Source: an archaeon | Lineage (GTDB): Archaea > Nanobdellota > Nanobdellia > Pacearchaeales > GW2011-AR1 | Length of the DNA stretch: 64,000 nt | Direction of reading: 5' to 3' | Assembly (NCBI GenBank): GCA_021107855.1 | Contig: JAIORZ010000002.1 | Span: forward strand, 1 to 64,000 | Shown here: piece by piece, positions 18,184-26,045 of the stretch | Layout of the letters: each line of letters starts with the position of its first letter | Numbering within the stretch: the first letter of the stretch is position 1 | Program-made: the position numbers and the translations under genes | The notes under the pieces: model-generated | The model's database searches: none | What the model was told of the DNA's origin: nothing | What the model saw: only the letters and a program-made list of their open reading frames with translations

Positions 18184-18584
18184 CAATACACACTCCCCGC
18201 AATCTTAGCAATTTCCTTCCACCTTTCCTGAACCTCTCGAGCAACCGCTCCCTTAATCTGCGTCCCCTTCGGATTCCCCTTCTCGTCCTTCAACAAAGCA
18301 ACAGCATTATCAGAAAAACAAACTCTCTCCCCAGTATTCCTCCTCCACGGCTTCCTCTGCCTCACAAGAACAGCGTCAAAGACCTCACCCTTCATCTTCG
18401 GGTCTCCCTTTCTAACCGAAACCTTAACATGGTCCGCAATCTTCGCATAACCCATCCGACCCTTCGATGTCTTCCCGTGCTTAATCGAAACAATCTTACA
18501 AATCCTCGCACCAGAATTATCACAAGCCTCAAGCAAACTCCCAATATTCAAACTCTTAGTCGTCTTAGCACTCACAGCTTTCAT
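18183..18584 (-). CDS. rpl14: Ribosomal protein uL14
   Basis: 133 residues, five-stranded barrel at the subunit interface. Shows ACDNSGARICKIVSIK and the C-terminal GAVAREVQERWKEIAKIAG. Start overlaps uS17 stop by 4 nt. Confidence 0.97.
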   Translation of the reverse strand: MKAVSAKTTKSLNIGSLLEACDNSGARICKIVSIKHGKTSKGRMGYAKIADHVKVSVRKGDPKMKGEVFDAVLVRQRKPWRRNTGERVCFSDNAVALLKDEKGNPKGTQIKGAVAREVQERWKEIAKIAGSVY

Positions 18585-18946
18585 TCTTTCTTCTCCTTCA
18601 CTTTAATTACCTTCGAAACAACAAAATGAATCATCTTCGAAATCGGCCGAGTCTCCGCAATCTCAATCAAATCTCCAACAGCAACATCATCCTTCATACA
18701 ATCAGGCAATCTCGCATGAATCTTAGTCCGCCTCTTCTCATACCTCTCATACTTAGGCAACTTCAACATTCTCTCAAAAGCAATCGTAACCCGACCCGGC
18801 AACTTCTTCACAACCTCACCCTGAAAAGTCCGACCCCTCATCTTCAACTTCTTATCCCCATGCTTAGGACAAAGTCTATCTTTACAAGCAACTACCGTTT
18901 CCGCTTTCTTCTTCGCTGTTTTCTTCTTTTCTACTTTTTTTACCAT
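18581..18946 (-). CDS. rps17: Ribosomal protein uS17
   Basis: 121 residues. Basic N-terminal tail, then CKDRLCPKHG, GRTFQGEVVKKLPGRVTIAFER and RTKIHARLPDCM, typical of archaeal uS17. The usual archaeal RNase P subunit gene rnp1 that often precedes uS17 is absent between it and aIF1. Confidence 0.95.
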   Translation of the reverse strand: MVKKVEKKKTAKKKAETVVACKDRLCPKHGDKKLKMRGRTFQGEVVKKLPGRVTIAFERMLKLPKYERYEKRRTKIHARLPDCMKDDVAVGDLIEIAETRPISKMIHFVVSKVIKVKEKKE

Positions 18947-18952
18947 TGTATT

Positions 18953-19252
18953 TTAATCTTTAATCTGCTCCTCGGGAAAACCCTCACTAACCAAAATCGG
19001 TTTAATGAAGCCCTTATGATTTCCCTGCAATTCGATTTTCTTGTTTTTCATCGTCCCACCACAAGCCCGTTTTGCCTTGAGCCTTTTTGCGATAGCCTTA
19101 ATGTCAACTCCGTCGTCAAATCCCGAAATTATCGTATTAACTTTTCCAAAGCGTCTTTTCTCAGTTCTAACTTCGATGTTCTGCTGCGTCTTAGCAATCT
19201 CGCCACAAACACAGGCAGCCTCGGGCAAACCACACTTCGGACAAATTTCCAC
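18953..19252 (-). CDS. Translation initiation factor aIF1 (SUI1/eIF1)
   Basis: 99 residues starting with GTG 19252 (next to the uL29 stop). N-terminal zinc knuckle CPKCGLPEAACVCG, then the SUI1 fold: RRFGKVNTIISGFDDGVD, KRACGGTMKNKKIELQGNH. aIF1 checks start-codon choice on the small subunit. Archaeal operons commonly carry it between uL29 and uS17, as here. Confidence 0.95.
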   Translation of the reverse strand: MEICPKCGLPEAACVCGEIAKTQQNIEVRTEKRRFGKVNTIISGFDDGVDIKAIAKRLKAKRACGGTMKNKKIELQGNHKGFIKPILVSEGFPEEQIKD

Positions 19253-19417
19253 TTAACTACTGCCCTCCACTGATTTAGCTAAATTCTCCATAGTTAAAAG
19301 TCGCGCAATTTCCTTTTTAATCCTTCCTCTCTTCGTCGGACTCTTCAACAACTCAATCTTCAACTCCTTAATCTTCTTCGCAATTTCCTTCTCGCTCAAC
19401 ATTTTCTTATCCGCCAT
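19253..19417 (-). CDS. rpl29: Ribosomal protein uL29
   Basis: 54 residues, too short to stand out as an ORF. ATG 19417 overlaps the uS3 TAA (TAATG); stop TAA 19253-19255. Translation MADKKMLSEKEIAKKIKEL continues as a two-helix hairpin with SPTKRGRIKKEIARLLT, the uL29 signature near the exit tunnel. Position between uS3 and aIF1 is standard. Confidence 0.93.
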   Translation of the reverse strand: MADKKMLSEKEIAKKIKELKIELLKSPTKRGRIKKEIARLLTMENLAKSVEGSS

Positions 19418-20118
19418 TATTTTTTATTCTCCTTTTTCTTAGCCGCTTTTCTCTTCTTCTTAACCTTCTTCACAGTCTCCTCAACTTCCTCAAAAGTAAG
19501 ATTCCTCTTAACCGCCTCCAACAACTCCTCATCTACAATAATTTGGTCAGGCATCTTAACCCCAGGAGCCAGAACCGCAACCTTAATCCCCACAATACCC
19601 TGCTTAGTCTTAGCAGTAGCCTCCGCTCTATCAACCAACTTAACCGCATCCCCAGTCTTCTTCAAATAACCAAACGCAAACCTCCAAGACCGCGCCCTAT
19701 CACTAGGCAACTTCCCAGAAACCCTAATTTCAGCACCCAAAGCCCCACCATTTTTAATCCGTCCCAAGGCCCGATAACTCGAAGCCTTGTATTTCTGCGA
19801 ACCAAATCTCTCAAGAGTCAAAGCAATATCATCAGCAACCAACTGAGCATCAAACTCCGGATGAATAATCTCTTCAATATCAACATGCGGATTCTCCATC
19901 TTAAATCGCCTCTTCAAAATCTCAGTCAACTCCGCAATCTTCTCACCCTTTCTACCAATAATCCAACCAGGCCGATGCGTCGCAACAACAATCCTCTCTC
20001 CAACAGGCGTATACTCAATTGTCACCCTCGAGACCTTCCCCTTCCCAAACATCCGCTTCACAAACTGCTTAACATTATATTCATCCTTCCTAACAGCAAC
20101 AAAAGTCTTTTCTTCCAT
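19417..20118 (-). CDS. rps3: Ribosomal protein uS3
   Basis: 233 residues with an N-terminal KH type II domain; the GXXG loop is in IIGRKGEKIAELTEIL. The conserved C-terminal domain has GALGAEIRVSGKLPSDRARSW-type sequence. A lysine-rich tail follows. Forms part of the mRNA entry site. Confidence 0.97.
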   Translation of the reverse strand: MEEKTFVAVRKDEYNVKQFVKRMFGKGKVSRVTIEYTPVGERIVVATHRPGWIIGRKGEKIAELTEILKRRFKMENPHVDIEEIIHPEFDAQLVADDIALTLERFGSQKYKASSYRALGRIKNGGALGAEIRVSGKLPSDRARSWRFAFGYLKKTGDAVKLVDRAEATAKTKQGIVGIKVAVLAPGVKMPDQIIVDEELLEAVKRNLTFEEVEETVKKVKKKRKAAKKKENKK

Positions 20119-20690
20119 TATCTCTTTCTCCTAAGCAATTTAGTTTTCTCAACAATCTCAATATAAATATGCGTTCTCTTTGCCTTCCGACCAGCTTTCC
20201 TATACGGAGCAGCAGCCCTATCCGACCTAGCAATCCGAATCACAGGAGCCTCAATACCATTAACAACAGCATTCGCACCAGCCTGCTTCACAATTTCCAT
20301 AATACCCTTACACGCATTCTTAGGAAAACGACCACCAGCCAAACCCTTTCCCTTTCTATGCCCAATCTCCAAACCAGCCATAGGCACCGGTCTCTTCTCG
20401 TCGATAACAGCCTGCAATCTAGCAACAGCAGCATCAGGACTCTTCCCTCTAATTATCCTACAAATATACTTCGATTGTTTAGGCGAAATCCTCAAGGCAA
20501 ACCCATTCGCAATCGCAACATCCTTTTTCTTAACCTTAGCCACAACCTTCTTCTCAGTCTTAACCTCAGCCGTATCTTTCTTAACTTCCTTCTCAACCTT
20601 CACATCTTTTTCTTTCGCCTTCGGAGATTGCTTTACTTTTGTAGTTTTCTTAATTTCTTTCTCAATTTTCGTGTCCTTTTTCTCTACCAT
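20118..20690 (-). CDS. rpl22: Ribosomal protein uL22 with long charged N-terminal extension
   Basis: 190 residues. Residues about 60-190 are a normal archaeal uL22 (RISPKQSKYICRIIRGKSP; GRRKGKG-like and RSDRAAAPYRKAGRK). The first 60 residues are almost only Lys, Glu, Val and Thr and are unlike the usual short N-terminus. Joined to uS19 by an overlap at 20690. Confidence 0.95.
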   Translation of the reverse strand: MVEKKDTKIEKEIKKTTKVKQSPKAKEKDVKVEKEVKKDTAEVKTEKKVVAKVKKKDVAIANGFALRISPKQSKYICRIIRGKSPDAAVARLQAVIDEKRPVPMAGLEIGHRKGKGLAGGRFPKNACKGIMEIVKQAGANAVVNGIEAPVIRIARSDRAAAPYRKAGRKAKRTHIYIEIVEKTKLLRRKR

Positions 20691-21067
20691 TATTTCTTTT
20701 TCCCCAGCGACGTATGTTTAGCTATCTTCCTAGTCATAGAAAACTCTCCCAACCTATGACCAAGCATATCAGAAGTAATCACGACCTTCAAAAACTCCTT
20801 CCCATTATAAACTCCAACAGACTTCCCAACCATCTTCGGAACAATAACAATAGTTCTATCATGCGTCTTCGGAAGTTTCCCCTTAGCAGACTTCTCCTCA
20901 ACCTTCCGAACAAAAGCCTCAACAACATCATAATTCCTCAAAAGCGTCCTCCGAGCCCGAGCCTTAACCAACTTAGCAAACTCCCTAGTATCAGCCTTCT
21001 TCAATTCCTCAACATTCTTCCCCCGGAAAAACTTATCCTTACTTTTCCTTACTAATTCTTCAGCCAT
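20690..21067 (-). CDS. rps19: Ribosomal protein uS19
   Basis: 125 residues; head protein of the small subunit. Contains KTHDRTIVIVPKMVGKSVGVYNG and the DMLGHRLGEFSMTRK region, as in archaeal uS19. Confidence 0.97.
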   Translation of the reverse strand: MAEELVRKSKDKFFRGKNVEELKKADTREFAKLVKARARRTLLRNYDVVEAFVRKVEEKSAKGKLPKTHDRTIVIVPKMVGKSVGVYNGKEFLKVVITSDMLGHRLGEFSMTRKIAKHTSLGKKK

Positions 21068-21068
21068 T

Positions 21069-21767
21069 TTATCTTTTCTTCCTCCCTGTCCTACTCGGTC
21101 TCAAATGCCCAACCTTCTTACCCGGCGACGCATTCCTCTTCGCAATCTTGCTCTTAATCCGCTTCCCTCGACCCGAACCAAACGGATGATCAATAGCGTT
21201 CATCTTAACAGCGGAAACCCGAGGCCACAACTTAGACTTCATCTTCATTATATAAAACTGCTTACCGGCCTTCAAAATCGGCTTATTAACTCGACCATCC
21301 CCAGCAGCCCTACCAATCGTTGCCCTACAATTAACCTTAAACTTCTTAATTCTCTTCGACGGCATCATAATCTTCGCAACATCCCCCTCCTTCGCCATAA
21401 TCACAGCAGCATTCCCACCAGTACGAACAAACTTCCCACCATCTCCAGGATTATGCTCAATATTAAAAATCTCCGTCCCATTCTTCAAATCCCCAAGCTT
21501 CGCAATATCCCCAGAACTATTTCCACCTATCTTAATACTCTGCCCAACATAAAGCAAATCAGCAGCAAAATTACAAAAAATAACACCAGCCTTATCCATA
21601 AACTTCGCAATAGGAACCGAATGCCCAACACTCGAAATCAAACTCACACACTTAAACTCCCCCTTCAAATCAGCCAGATAACCAACCCTAACCCTTCCAG
21701 CCTTCTCCCTAGTCTTATAAGTATGCCCACCCCTTCCTCGCCTCTGCTGAATAATTCTCTTACCCAT
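21069..21767 (-). CDS. rpl2: Ribosomal protein uL2
   Basis: 232 residues from ATG 21767 (MGKRIIQQRRGRGG). Contains GDGGKFVRTGGNAAVI and the peptidyl-transferase-associated NAIDHPFGSGRGKR. The start lies 8 nt inside the upstream orphan gene. Confidence 0.96.
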   Translation of the reverse strand: MGKRIIQQRRGRGGHTYKTREKAGRVRVGYLADLKGEFKCVSLISSVGHSVPIAKFMDKAGVIFCNFAADLLYVGQSIKIGGNSSGDIAKLGDLKNGTEIFNIEHNPGDGGKFVRTGGNAAVIMAKEGDVAKIMMPSKRIKKFKVNCRATIGRAAGDGRVNKPILKAGKQFYIMKMKSKLWPRVSAVKMNAIDHPFGSGRGKRIKSKIAKRNASPGKKVGHLRPSRTGRKKR

Positions 21768-22014
21768 TATTGGCCTCCTCAACAAGTATTATTTTCCTGC
21801 CAATAAGATTATATTTTTTAAGAGCCAAAAAAACAACATAAGGTCCGGAAAAAATCTCATTAGATTTCCAAGAATAATGATTTCCGGTACTCCCGATAAC
21901 AGCTTCCCCGTTGAAGCTAGGCAGAATAACTTCGTGTTCTTCAAACTCCCCATTGTTAAGAATGTCAAATAAAACATCTTGCTTTTCCGCCAGCCTTCCT
22001 TCCAACCCTACCAT
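21760..22014 (-). CDS. Orphan small protein wedged between uL23 and uL2
   Basis: 84 residues from ATG 22014, overlapping the uL23 TGA (TGATG); ends 8 nt into uL2. Predicted beta-rich: GSTGNHYSWKSNEIFSGPY followed by VVFLALKKYN and KIILVEEA. No cysteines, no TM. No family recognised. Confidence 0.72.
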   Translation of the reverse strand: MVGLEGRLAEKQDVLFDILNNGEFEEHEVILPSFNGEAVIGSTGNHYSWKSNEIFSGPYVVFLALKKYNLIGRKIILVEEANNG

Positions 22015-22271
22015 CACATCATCCCCAACTTAGTCGCAACATCCACAGCTGGAAAATCCGACTTCAATTTAACATAAGCTAACTTCTTATTTTTCAAAGT
22101 ATGCGTCCTGACCTTCGCAACCTCAACCCCAAACAAATCCTCAACTTCCTTCCTAATCTCCGGCTTATTAATCGCCCTATCGACGACAAAAACCAAAACA
22201 TTCTCAACTTCAATTTGCCGAACAATCTTCTCCGTCGACTTCACCTTCTCCAAAATTATAGTCTTACTCAT
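22014..22271 (-). CDS. rpl23: Ribosomal protein uL23
   Basis: 85 residues; lies at the tunnel exit and contacts SRP and the translocon. Contains the family motif VENVLVFVVDRAINKPEIRK-type segment and KVRTHTLKNKKLAYVKL. Orphan genes on both sides. Confidence 0.95.
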   Translation of the reverse strand: MSKTIILEKVKSTEKIVRQIEVENVLVFVVDRAINKPEIRKEVEDLFGVEVAKVRTHTLKNKKLAYVKLKSDFPAVDVATKLGMM

Positions 22272-22608
22272 CTTCTCCCTCCAATGTTTTTAAAATATCC
22301 TCAGCTTCATTACTCCTCAATCCTACCAAACCTTTTCTGGTACCAGAAAGAAGAAGTTTCTTCTCTTCATTAGCACGAGAGATATCATAACCATAAACTC
22401 CTGAGATCCTGGAGGCAATATCATAATTTGCATTAAATTTGCCTACGCATTCCCTAATTATTCTCAAGTTATTCTCATTATTACTCTCAGAAATAGTTGT
22501 CATAGATTTACGGAGCCCGCTCAATATCCCTAAAATATTAGCATAATCATTCTTACTAATACGTTTTGCAACCACACTAGAGGCATTACCATTAATATAT
22601 ACCCCCAT
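22264..22608 (-). CDS. Orphan small protein wedged between uL4 and uL23
   Basis: 114 residues from ATG 22608 (ATG 22611 also possible; ATGATG holds the uL4 TGA). Ends 8 nt inside uL23. Mostly helical with many Asn and Ser (TTISESNNENNLRIIREC), ending in an acidic EDILKTLEGEDE tail. Two copies of Ser-Arg-type basic motifs, one cysteine. No family recognised. Confidence 0.72.
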   Translation of the reverse strand: MGVYINGNASSVVAKRISKNDYANILGILSGLRKSMTTISESNNENNLRIIRECVGKFNANYDIASRISGVYGYDISRANEEKKLLLSGTRKGLVGLRSNEAEDILKTLEGEDE

Positions 22609-23393
22609 CATCCAAACCGCCCCCCAATTTCCTCAACAGCTTTCTCCGTATAACAAACCAACCGACCAGCAACACCATTCGGAGCCAAATCCTTAACAGC
22701 CAAATCATTCACATGAACAATCTCAATCCCCTTCCTCTTCATGCTTTCCTCGTTCCCAACAACGAACAACAAACCAGCATTGGACTTATACTTCCGACCC
22801 CTCATCTTCCCAATCCCAGCACGAATCGACTTATGTTTCAAAACCGAATCAAACGACTCACCAAAAACGCTCTTCATAGCCAAAACAAAATCCTTAGTCT
22901 TAACTTCCAAAATCCCAGAATTAAAAACCCCACCCATCCCCATCTTCCTATTATATTTTTTCTCCAAAGCCTTAACATCAAATGTCCCAACCAAAGCCGA
23001 CTTCAGAGCAATCAACAATTCCTTCTTATTAATTTTCTTAAACAAATTCTTCTCAGCCCTCGGAGCATGCGGTCTTCTACCTCCCCGAGTCGAAGCAACA
23101 GTCGCACCAATCCAATTAAAACTCGCACCATGTCTCGACATAATCTTCCGCGGAACCCTCGAAATCCCCTTCCCATAAGTCGCCTTCCAATCATGCCTCT
23201 TCTTCTTACTAATCCCCGAGGCCGAATACTGAGCACCGGCACCTTCCTTCGCACCATAAGCCTGAGCAAACGAACCCTTCTGCGCCTCAAAAACCTTCAA
23301 CAAAATATCCGCCCTAATCCTAAAACTAAAACACTTAGGCAAACTAACATCCCCCTTCGCCTTTCCTCTCTTGTCATAAAGTTTCGCTTTCAT
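22608..23393 (-). CDS. rpl4: Ribosomal protein uL4
   Basis: 261 residues from ATG 23393 (MKAKLYDKRGKAKGDVSLP), two bases after the orphan's stop; longer in-frame starts would lie in that orphan and lack uL4 similarity. The internal arginine-rich loop and GGRRPHAPRAEKNLFKKIN region line the exit tunnel. Archaeal uL4 length. Confidence 0.95.
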   Translation of the reverse strand: MKAKLYDKRGKAKGDVSLPKCFSFRIRADILLKVFEAQKGSFAQAYGAKEGAGAQYSASGISKKKRHDWKATYGKGISRVPRKIMSRHGASFNWIGATVASTRGGRRPHAPRAEKNLFKKINKKELLIALKSALVGTFDVKALEKKYNRKMGMGGVFNSGILEVKTKDFVLAMKSVFGESFDSVLKHKSIRAGIGKMRGRKYKSNAGLLFVVGNEESMKRKGIEIVHVNDLAVKDLAPNGVAGRLVCYTEKAVEEIGGRFG

Positions 23394-23394
23394 A

Positions 23395-23607
23395 TTAAAC
23401 AGATGCCCCCATTTTTTCAAGAGAAATAACTTTGCTTGGCGAAGCACACTCAACACTATAAACAATCCCATTATCTTTTGTTTCTCTTCCCCCTCTCACT
23501 TCCCTATCCCCACGAATATAAGTTCCAACACAAGCTTTTCCTTCGCCAACTAAACTACATTCATTAGCAAGAGGACACTCCTTAGCTCCCTCATAATATT
23601 CTACCAT
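23395..23607 (-). CDS. Orphan small Cys protein wedged between uL3 and uL4
   Basis: 70 residues from ATG 23607, one base after the uL3 stop (TAAGATG). Four cysteines, the first pair spaced as ECPLANECSLV, which resembles ECPSMDECKLY in the orphan at 35458. A small metal-binding or disulfide fold is possible. No family recognised. Confidence 0.68.
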   Translation of the reverse strand: MVEYYEGAKECPLANECSLVGEGKACVGTYIRGDREVRGGRETKDNGIVYSVECASPSKVISLEKMGASV

Positions 23608-23608
23608 C

Positions 23609-24523
23609 TTATCTCAACTCAAGCACCTCAAACTTCTGCTTAGCAGTATATTTAGTCGGTCTCAAAGCATGACTAACAACAATTCCCCTCTTAGCAGGTC
23701 CAGGAACCGAACCCTTCAAAATCAAATAATCATTCTTCAAAACCCCATAATTCTTAAAACCACCCTTCCGATTAACATCCTTCTCACCAGCCTTCCCAAC
23801 TTCCAAAATCAAACTATTATAACTAATCCTCTTATGATACCCAGTCTGTCCAGCCTGAGGAGCCCTAAAAGTAACCCTCGCTGGATGCCACGGAGCCAAA
23901 CTCCCCGGTCGCCTCTGCCCCTTCTCCGACTTATGACTCTTCAACGAAATCCCAAACCTCTTCACCGGTCCAGAAGTCCCATATCCCTTAGTCACACCAC
24001 GAACATCAACCAAGCCACCACTAAAAACATCCCCAACAGAAATCTCCTTCCCCAGATTTTCCTTAACAAAAGCCAACTTCTCATCCTCTTTCCCCGAAAC
24101 ACCAACCTCAACCAAATCAGATTTCTTCTTCCCAATGCCAGTCTTCCCAACACCGCTCCCCATAATCACACGAACATCATCAAAACCCTCAACACTATCC
24201 AAATCCTCAGCCTTAAACTTCTTACCAACCAAAAATTCCTTACTCACTCTCCCCTTCTTATAAAACCGAACCGAATAAATCTTCATAGCAGGACACTCAA
24301 TCAAAGTCGCCGGAACCACAATCCGCTTCCCTTTAGTCATAGAATCCGCACCATCATCTTTAGCAAAAACAGAAATCATCCCAACCTTATATCCAACAAA
24401 ACCCATCAACCCAACACCGTCCCTCTTCACCGGACTCCAATTCACTCTAGGCACGACCTTCTTCGCACGAACCCTCGGGTAAAACTGCAAACTTCCACTG
24501 CGTATTCCGTTGTTATCTGTCAT
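23609..24523 (-). CDS. rpl3: Ribosomal protein uL3
   Basis: 304 residues, first gene of the superoperon. Archaeal uL3 features: KVVPRVNWSPVKRDG near the N-terminus, GFVGYKVGMISVFAK, and the tip region HKSEKGQRRPGSLAPWHPARV reaching toward the peptidyl-transferase centre. Shown in parts, the motif order is normal. Start ATG 24523, with a leader of about 70 nt. Confidence 0.97.
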   Translation of the reverse strand: MTDNNGIRSGSLQFYPRVRAKKVVPRVNWSPVKRDGVGLMGFVGYKVGMISVFAKDDGADSMTKGKRIVVPATLIECPAMKIYSVRFYKKGRVSKEFLVGKKFKAEDLDSVEGFDDVRVIMGSGVGKTGIGKKKSDLVEVGVSGKEDEKLAFVKENLGKEISVGDVFSGGLVDVRGVTKGYGTSGPVKRFGISLKSHKSEKGQRRPGSLAPWHPARVTFRAPQAGQTGYHKRISYNSLILEVGKAGEKDVNRKGGFKNYGVLKNDYLILKGSVPGPAKRGIVVSHALRPTKYTAKQKFEVLELR

Positions 24524-24551
24524 TTTTCATTTACGATAGCTCTAACTACCT

Positions 24552-24583
24552 GATAATTTCTCGATAGCACTCGAGCAGTTATC
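24552..24583 (-). promoter_or_regulatory. Two-stem hairpin in the leader of the S10-spc superoperon
   Basis: In the mRNA sense, GATAA-CTG-CTCGA-GTGCTA-TCGAG-AAA-TTATC: a 5-bp inner stem CTCGA/TCGAG within an outer GATAA/TTATC stem. It sits about 30 nt before the uL3 start. This would be a natural place for autogenous control by a ribosomal protein, but no binding motif is recognised. Confidence 0.45.
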
Positions 24584-24610
24584 GTGACCAACCAATCACA
24601 AAATTCTCTT

Positions 24611-24635
24611 CATCCAAACATTTAAGTTTTGGATG
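24611..24635 (-). promoter_or_regulatory. Palindrome over the superoperon promoter
   Basis: CATCCAAA (24611-24618) is repeated inverted as TTTGGATG (24628-24635). The 9-nt spacer holds the minus-strand A-box aacttaaatg, which lies about 95 nt before the uL3 ATG. A perfect 8-bp inverted repeat centred on the TATA box suggests an operator for a dimeric repressor. Confidence 0.5.
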
Positions 24636-24746
24636 GAACCGTAAGAATTACCAGAAATAAGGGTATATAAAGCTTACTCCAACTCAAAAACCCCATCAAT
24701 AATACCCCCCAAAATTTATAAAACAACATCTCGTTTTAACACCATA

Positions 24747-25397
24747 ATGGCAATCAAAACACCAGACATCCTCCCAGGAGAAAAAGGCTACATCTCAAAA
24801 AAGCAAAAAACAGCCACCAAAAAAGTTCGAGAAAAAAAAATAAAAGCAGTTAGAAGAAAAAAAGAAAAAACAATTGGCAAAATAAAAACCGGAAGAAAAG
24901 GATACAGAATAGGAAAAATGTCGATAACTCCCCGAAAAGAAAGAAAATACCCAATCTGGAGATACTCAAAAAAAATCGGAGAAATCATAGTAAAAAACAA
25001 AGACACTCCCGAAGAAAAAGCCACTCTGGCATTCAAACGCCTCGGAGGAATCGGAAACCACAAGCACCTAATCCAAGACGTCGACTTCCAACTCCAGTGG
25101 GCAATCCGAGAACAAGAACTCCTAATGACCCAAGAAAAATGCTACACATGTCCCAAAAAAATATCCAAAGCCGCAAAACCGAACCTCTACCACTACAACA
25201 TGTTCAAATTCAGAACAGACCTCCTAGAAAAGGCAGCAAAAGTCCCAGAACAAGTCGTCTCCGGAAAACTAACAATAGAAAAAGGCTGGGAAAGATTCAA
25301 CAACATCCTAGAAGAAGGCAACCGATACTACATGTCCCTCAAAGACACAGCTCTACTCTGCGCCGCATGCGCCAAACAAAAAAACCTCAATCTATAA
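24747..25397 (+). CDS. Unknown basic protein with a four-cysteine zinc site
   Basis: 216 residues, start ATG 24747 with an A-box tttataaaa about 28 nt upstream. The first 75 residues are extremely Lys/Arg-rich (KKQKTATKKVREKKIKAV), as in nucleic-acid or ribosome binders. The rest is a helical domain containing CYTCPKK and LCAACAKQ, a likely Zn(Cys)4 site. I do not recognise the family. It is divergent from the ribosomal superoperon and followed after 1 nt by a GIY-YIG gene, so a role in RNA or DNA handling is plausible. Confidence 0.7.
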   Translation: MAIKTPDILPGEKGYISKKQKTATKKVREKKIKAVRRKKEKTIGKIKTGRKGYRIGKMSITPRKERKYPIWRYSKKIGEIIVKNKDTPEEKATLAFKRLGGIGNHKHLIQDVDFQLQWAIREQELLMTQEKCYTCPKKISKAAKPNLYHYNMFKFRTDLLEKAAKVPEQVVSGKLTIEKGWERFNNILEEGNRYYMSLKDTALLCAACAKQKNLNL

Positions 25398-25398
25398 C

Positions 25399-25662
25399 AT
25401 GGAAGAAAAACCCTGGTTCGTATACATCCTCGAGTGCCAAGACGGCTCTTTCTACACCGGCGTCACAAACGACCTCGACAAACGAATGAAAACCCAAGCA
25501 TCAGGCAAAGGATCAAAATACGTTCGAAACAAAAAATTCAAAAAACTTCTTCACGCAAAACAATGTCTTTCAAAATCCGACGCACAAAAAGCCGAATGCC
25601 ACATCAAAACATTATACAAATACGATAAACTAGATTGGTTTAACCCCGAGCCTCCAAAATAG
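25399..25662 (+). CDS. GIY-YIG nuclease domain protein (YhbQ/UPF0213 type)
   Basis: 87 residues containing only a GIY-YIG domain. The signature is present as VYILECQDGSFYTGVTND, the Arg in KRMKTQ, and the catalytic Glu in KAECHIKTL. Small stand-alone members are widespread and of unclear role; DNA repair is commonly proposed. Its 3' end overlaps the convergent gene by 23 nt. Confidence 0.85.
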   Translation: MEEKPWFVYILECQDGSFYTGVTNDLDKRMKTQASGKGSKYVRNKKFKKLLHAKQCLSKSDAQKAECHIKTLYKYDKLDWFNPEPPK

Positions 25663-26026
25663 GCAAGTTCGCCTCAGTCGGGACATAAATCACCTCGGTA
25701 TTCCCATCATTCAAACCCTCAACAAACTTATACCGAATATATTCCTCAGTAATACTCCCCGCAATAATCTCATTCGCCTTCGCAATCCCCTCAGCTCTCA
25801 AAACCTCAGCCTCCGCCATCAACTTCGCCGACTCCTTCAAAGCCTCAGCCTCCTGAATCGCAATCTGCCTATTCCACTCAGCCTCCCTCAACTGCGCCTT
25901 ACCATTCAACTCCCGCGCATAAACCTTATAATTAGGAATCCCCCAAAGCAAACCAACAAGTAAAAACAAACCAACAACAACACCACCAACCGCCAGCCAA
26001 TCAACTCTCATAACAAACACAGACAT
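25640..26026 (-). CDS. Small membrane protein with SPFH-like C-terminal segment
   Basis: About 128 residues. One N-terminal TM (WLAVGGVVVGLFLLVGLLW), then a long Ala/Glu-rich helix (AEALKESAKLMAEAEVLRAEG) and an ending YVPTEANLPILEARG. The helix and tail recall the end of band-7/SPFH (stomatin) proteins, but the SPFH domain itself is absent. Its likely role is scaffold or stress-type membrane protein; uncertain. Confidence 0.55.
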   Translation of the reverse strand: MSVFVMRVDWLAVGGVVVGLFLLVGLLWGIPNYKVYARELNGKAQLREAEWNRQIAIQEAEALKESAKLMAEAEVLRAEGIAKANEIIAGSITEEYIRYKFVEGLNDGNTEVIYVPTEANLPILEARG

Positions 26027-26045
26027 CCAAATTATATAAACTTAA

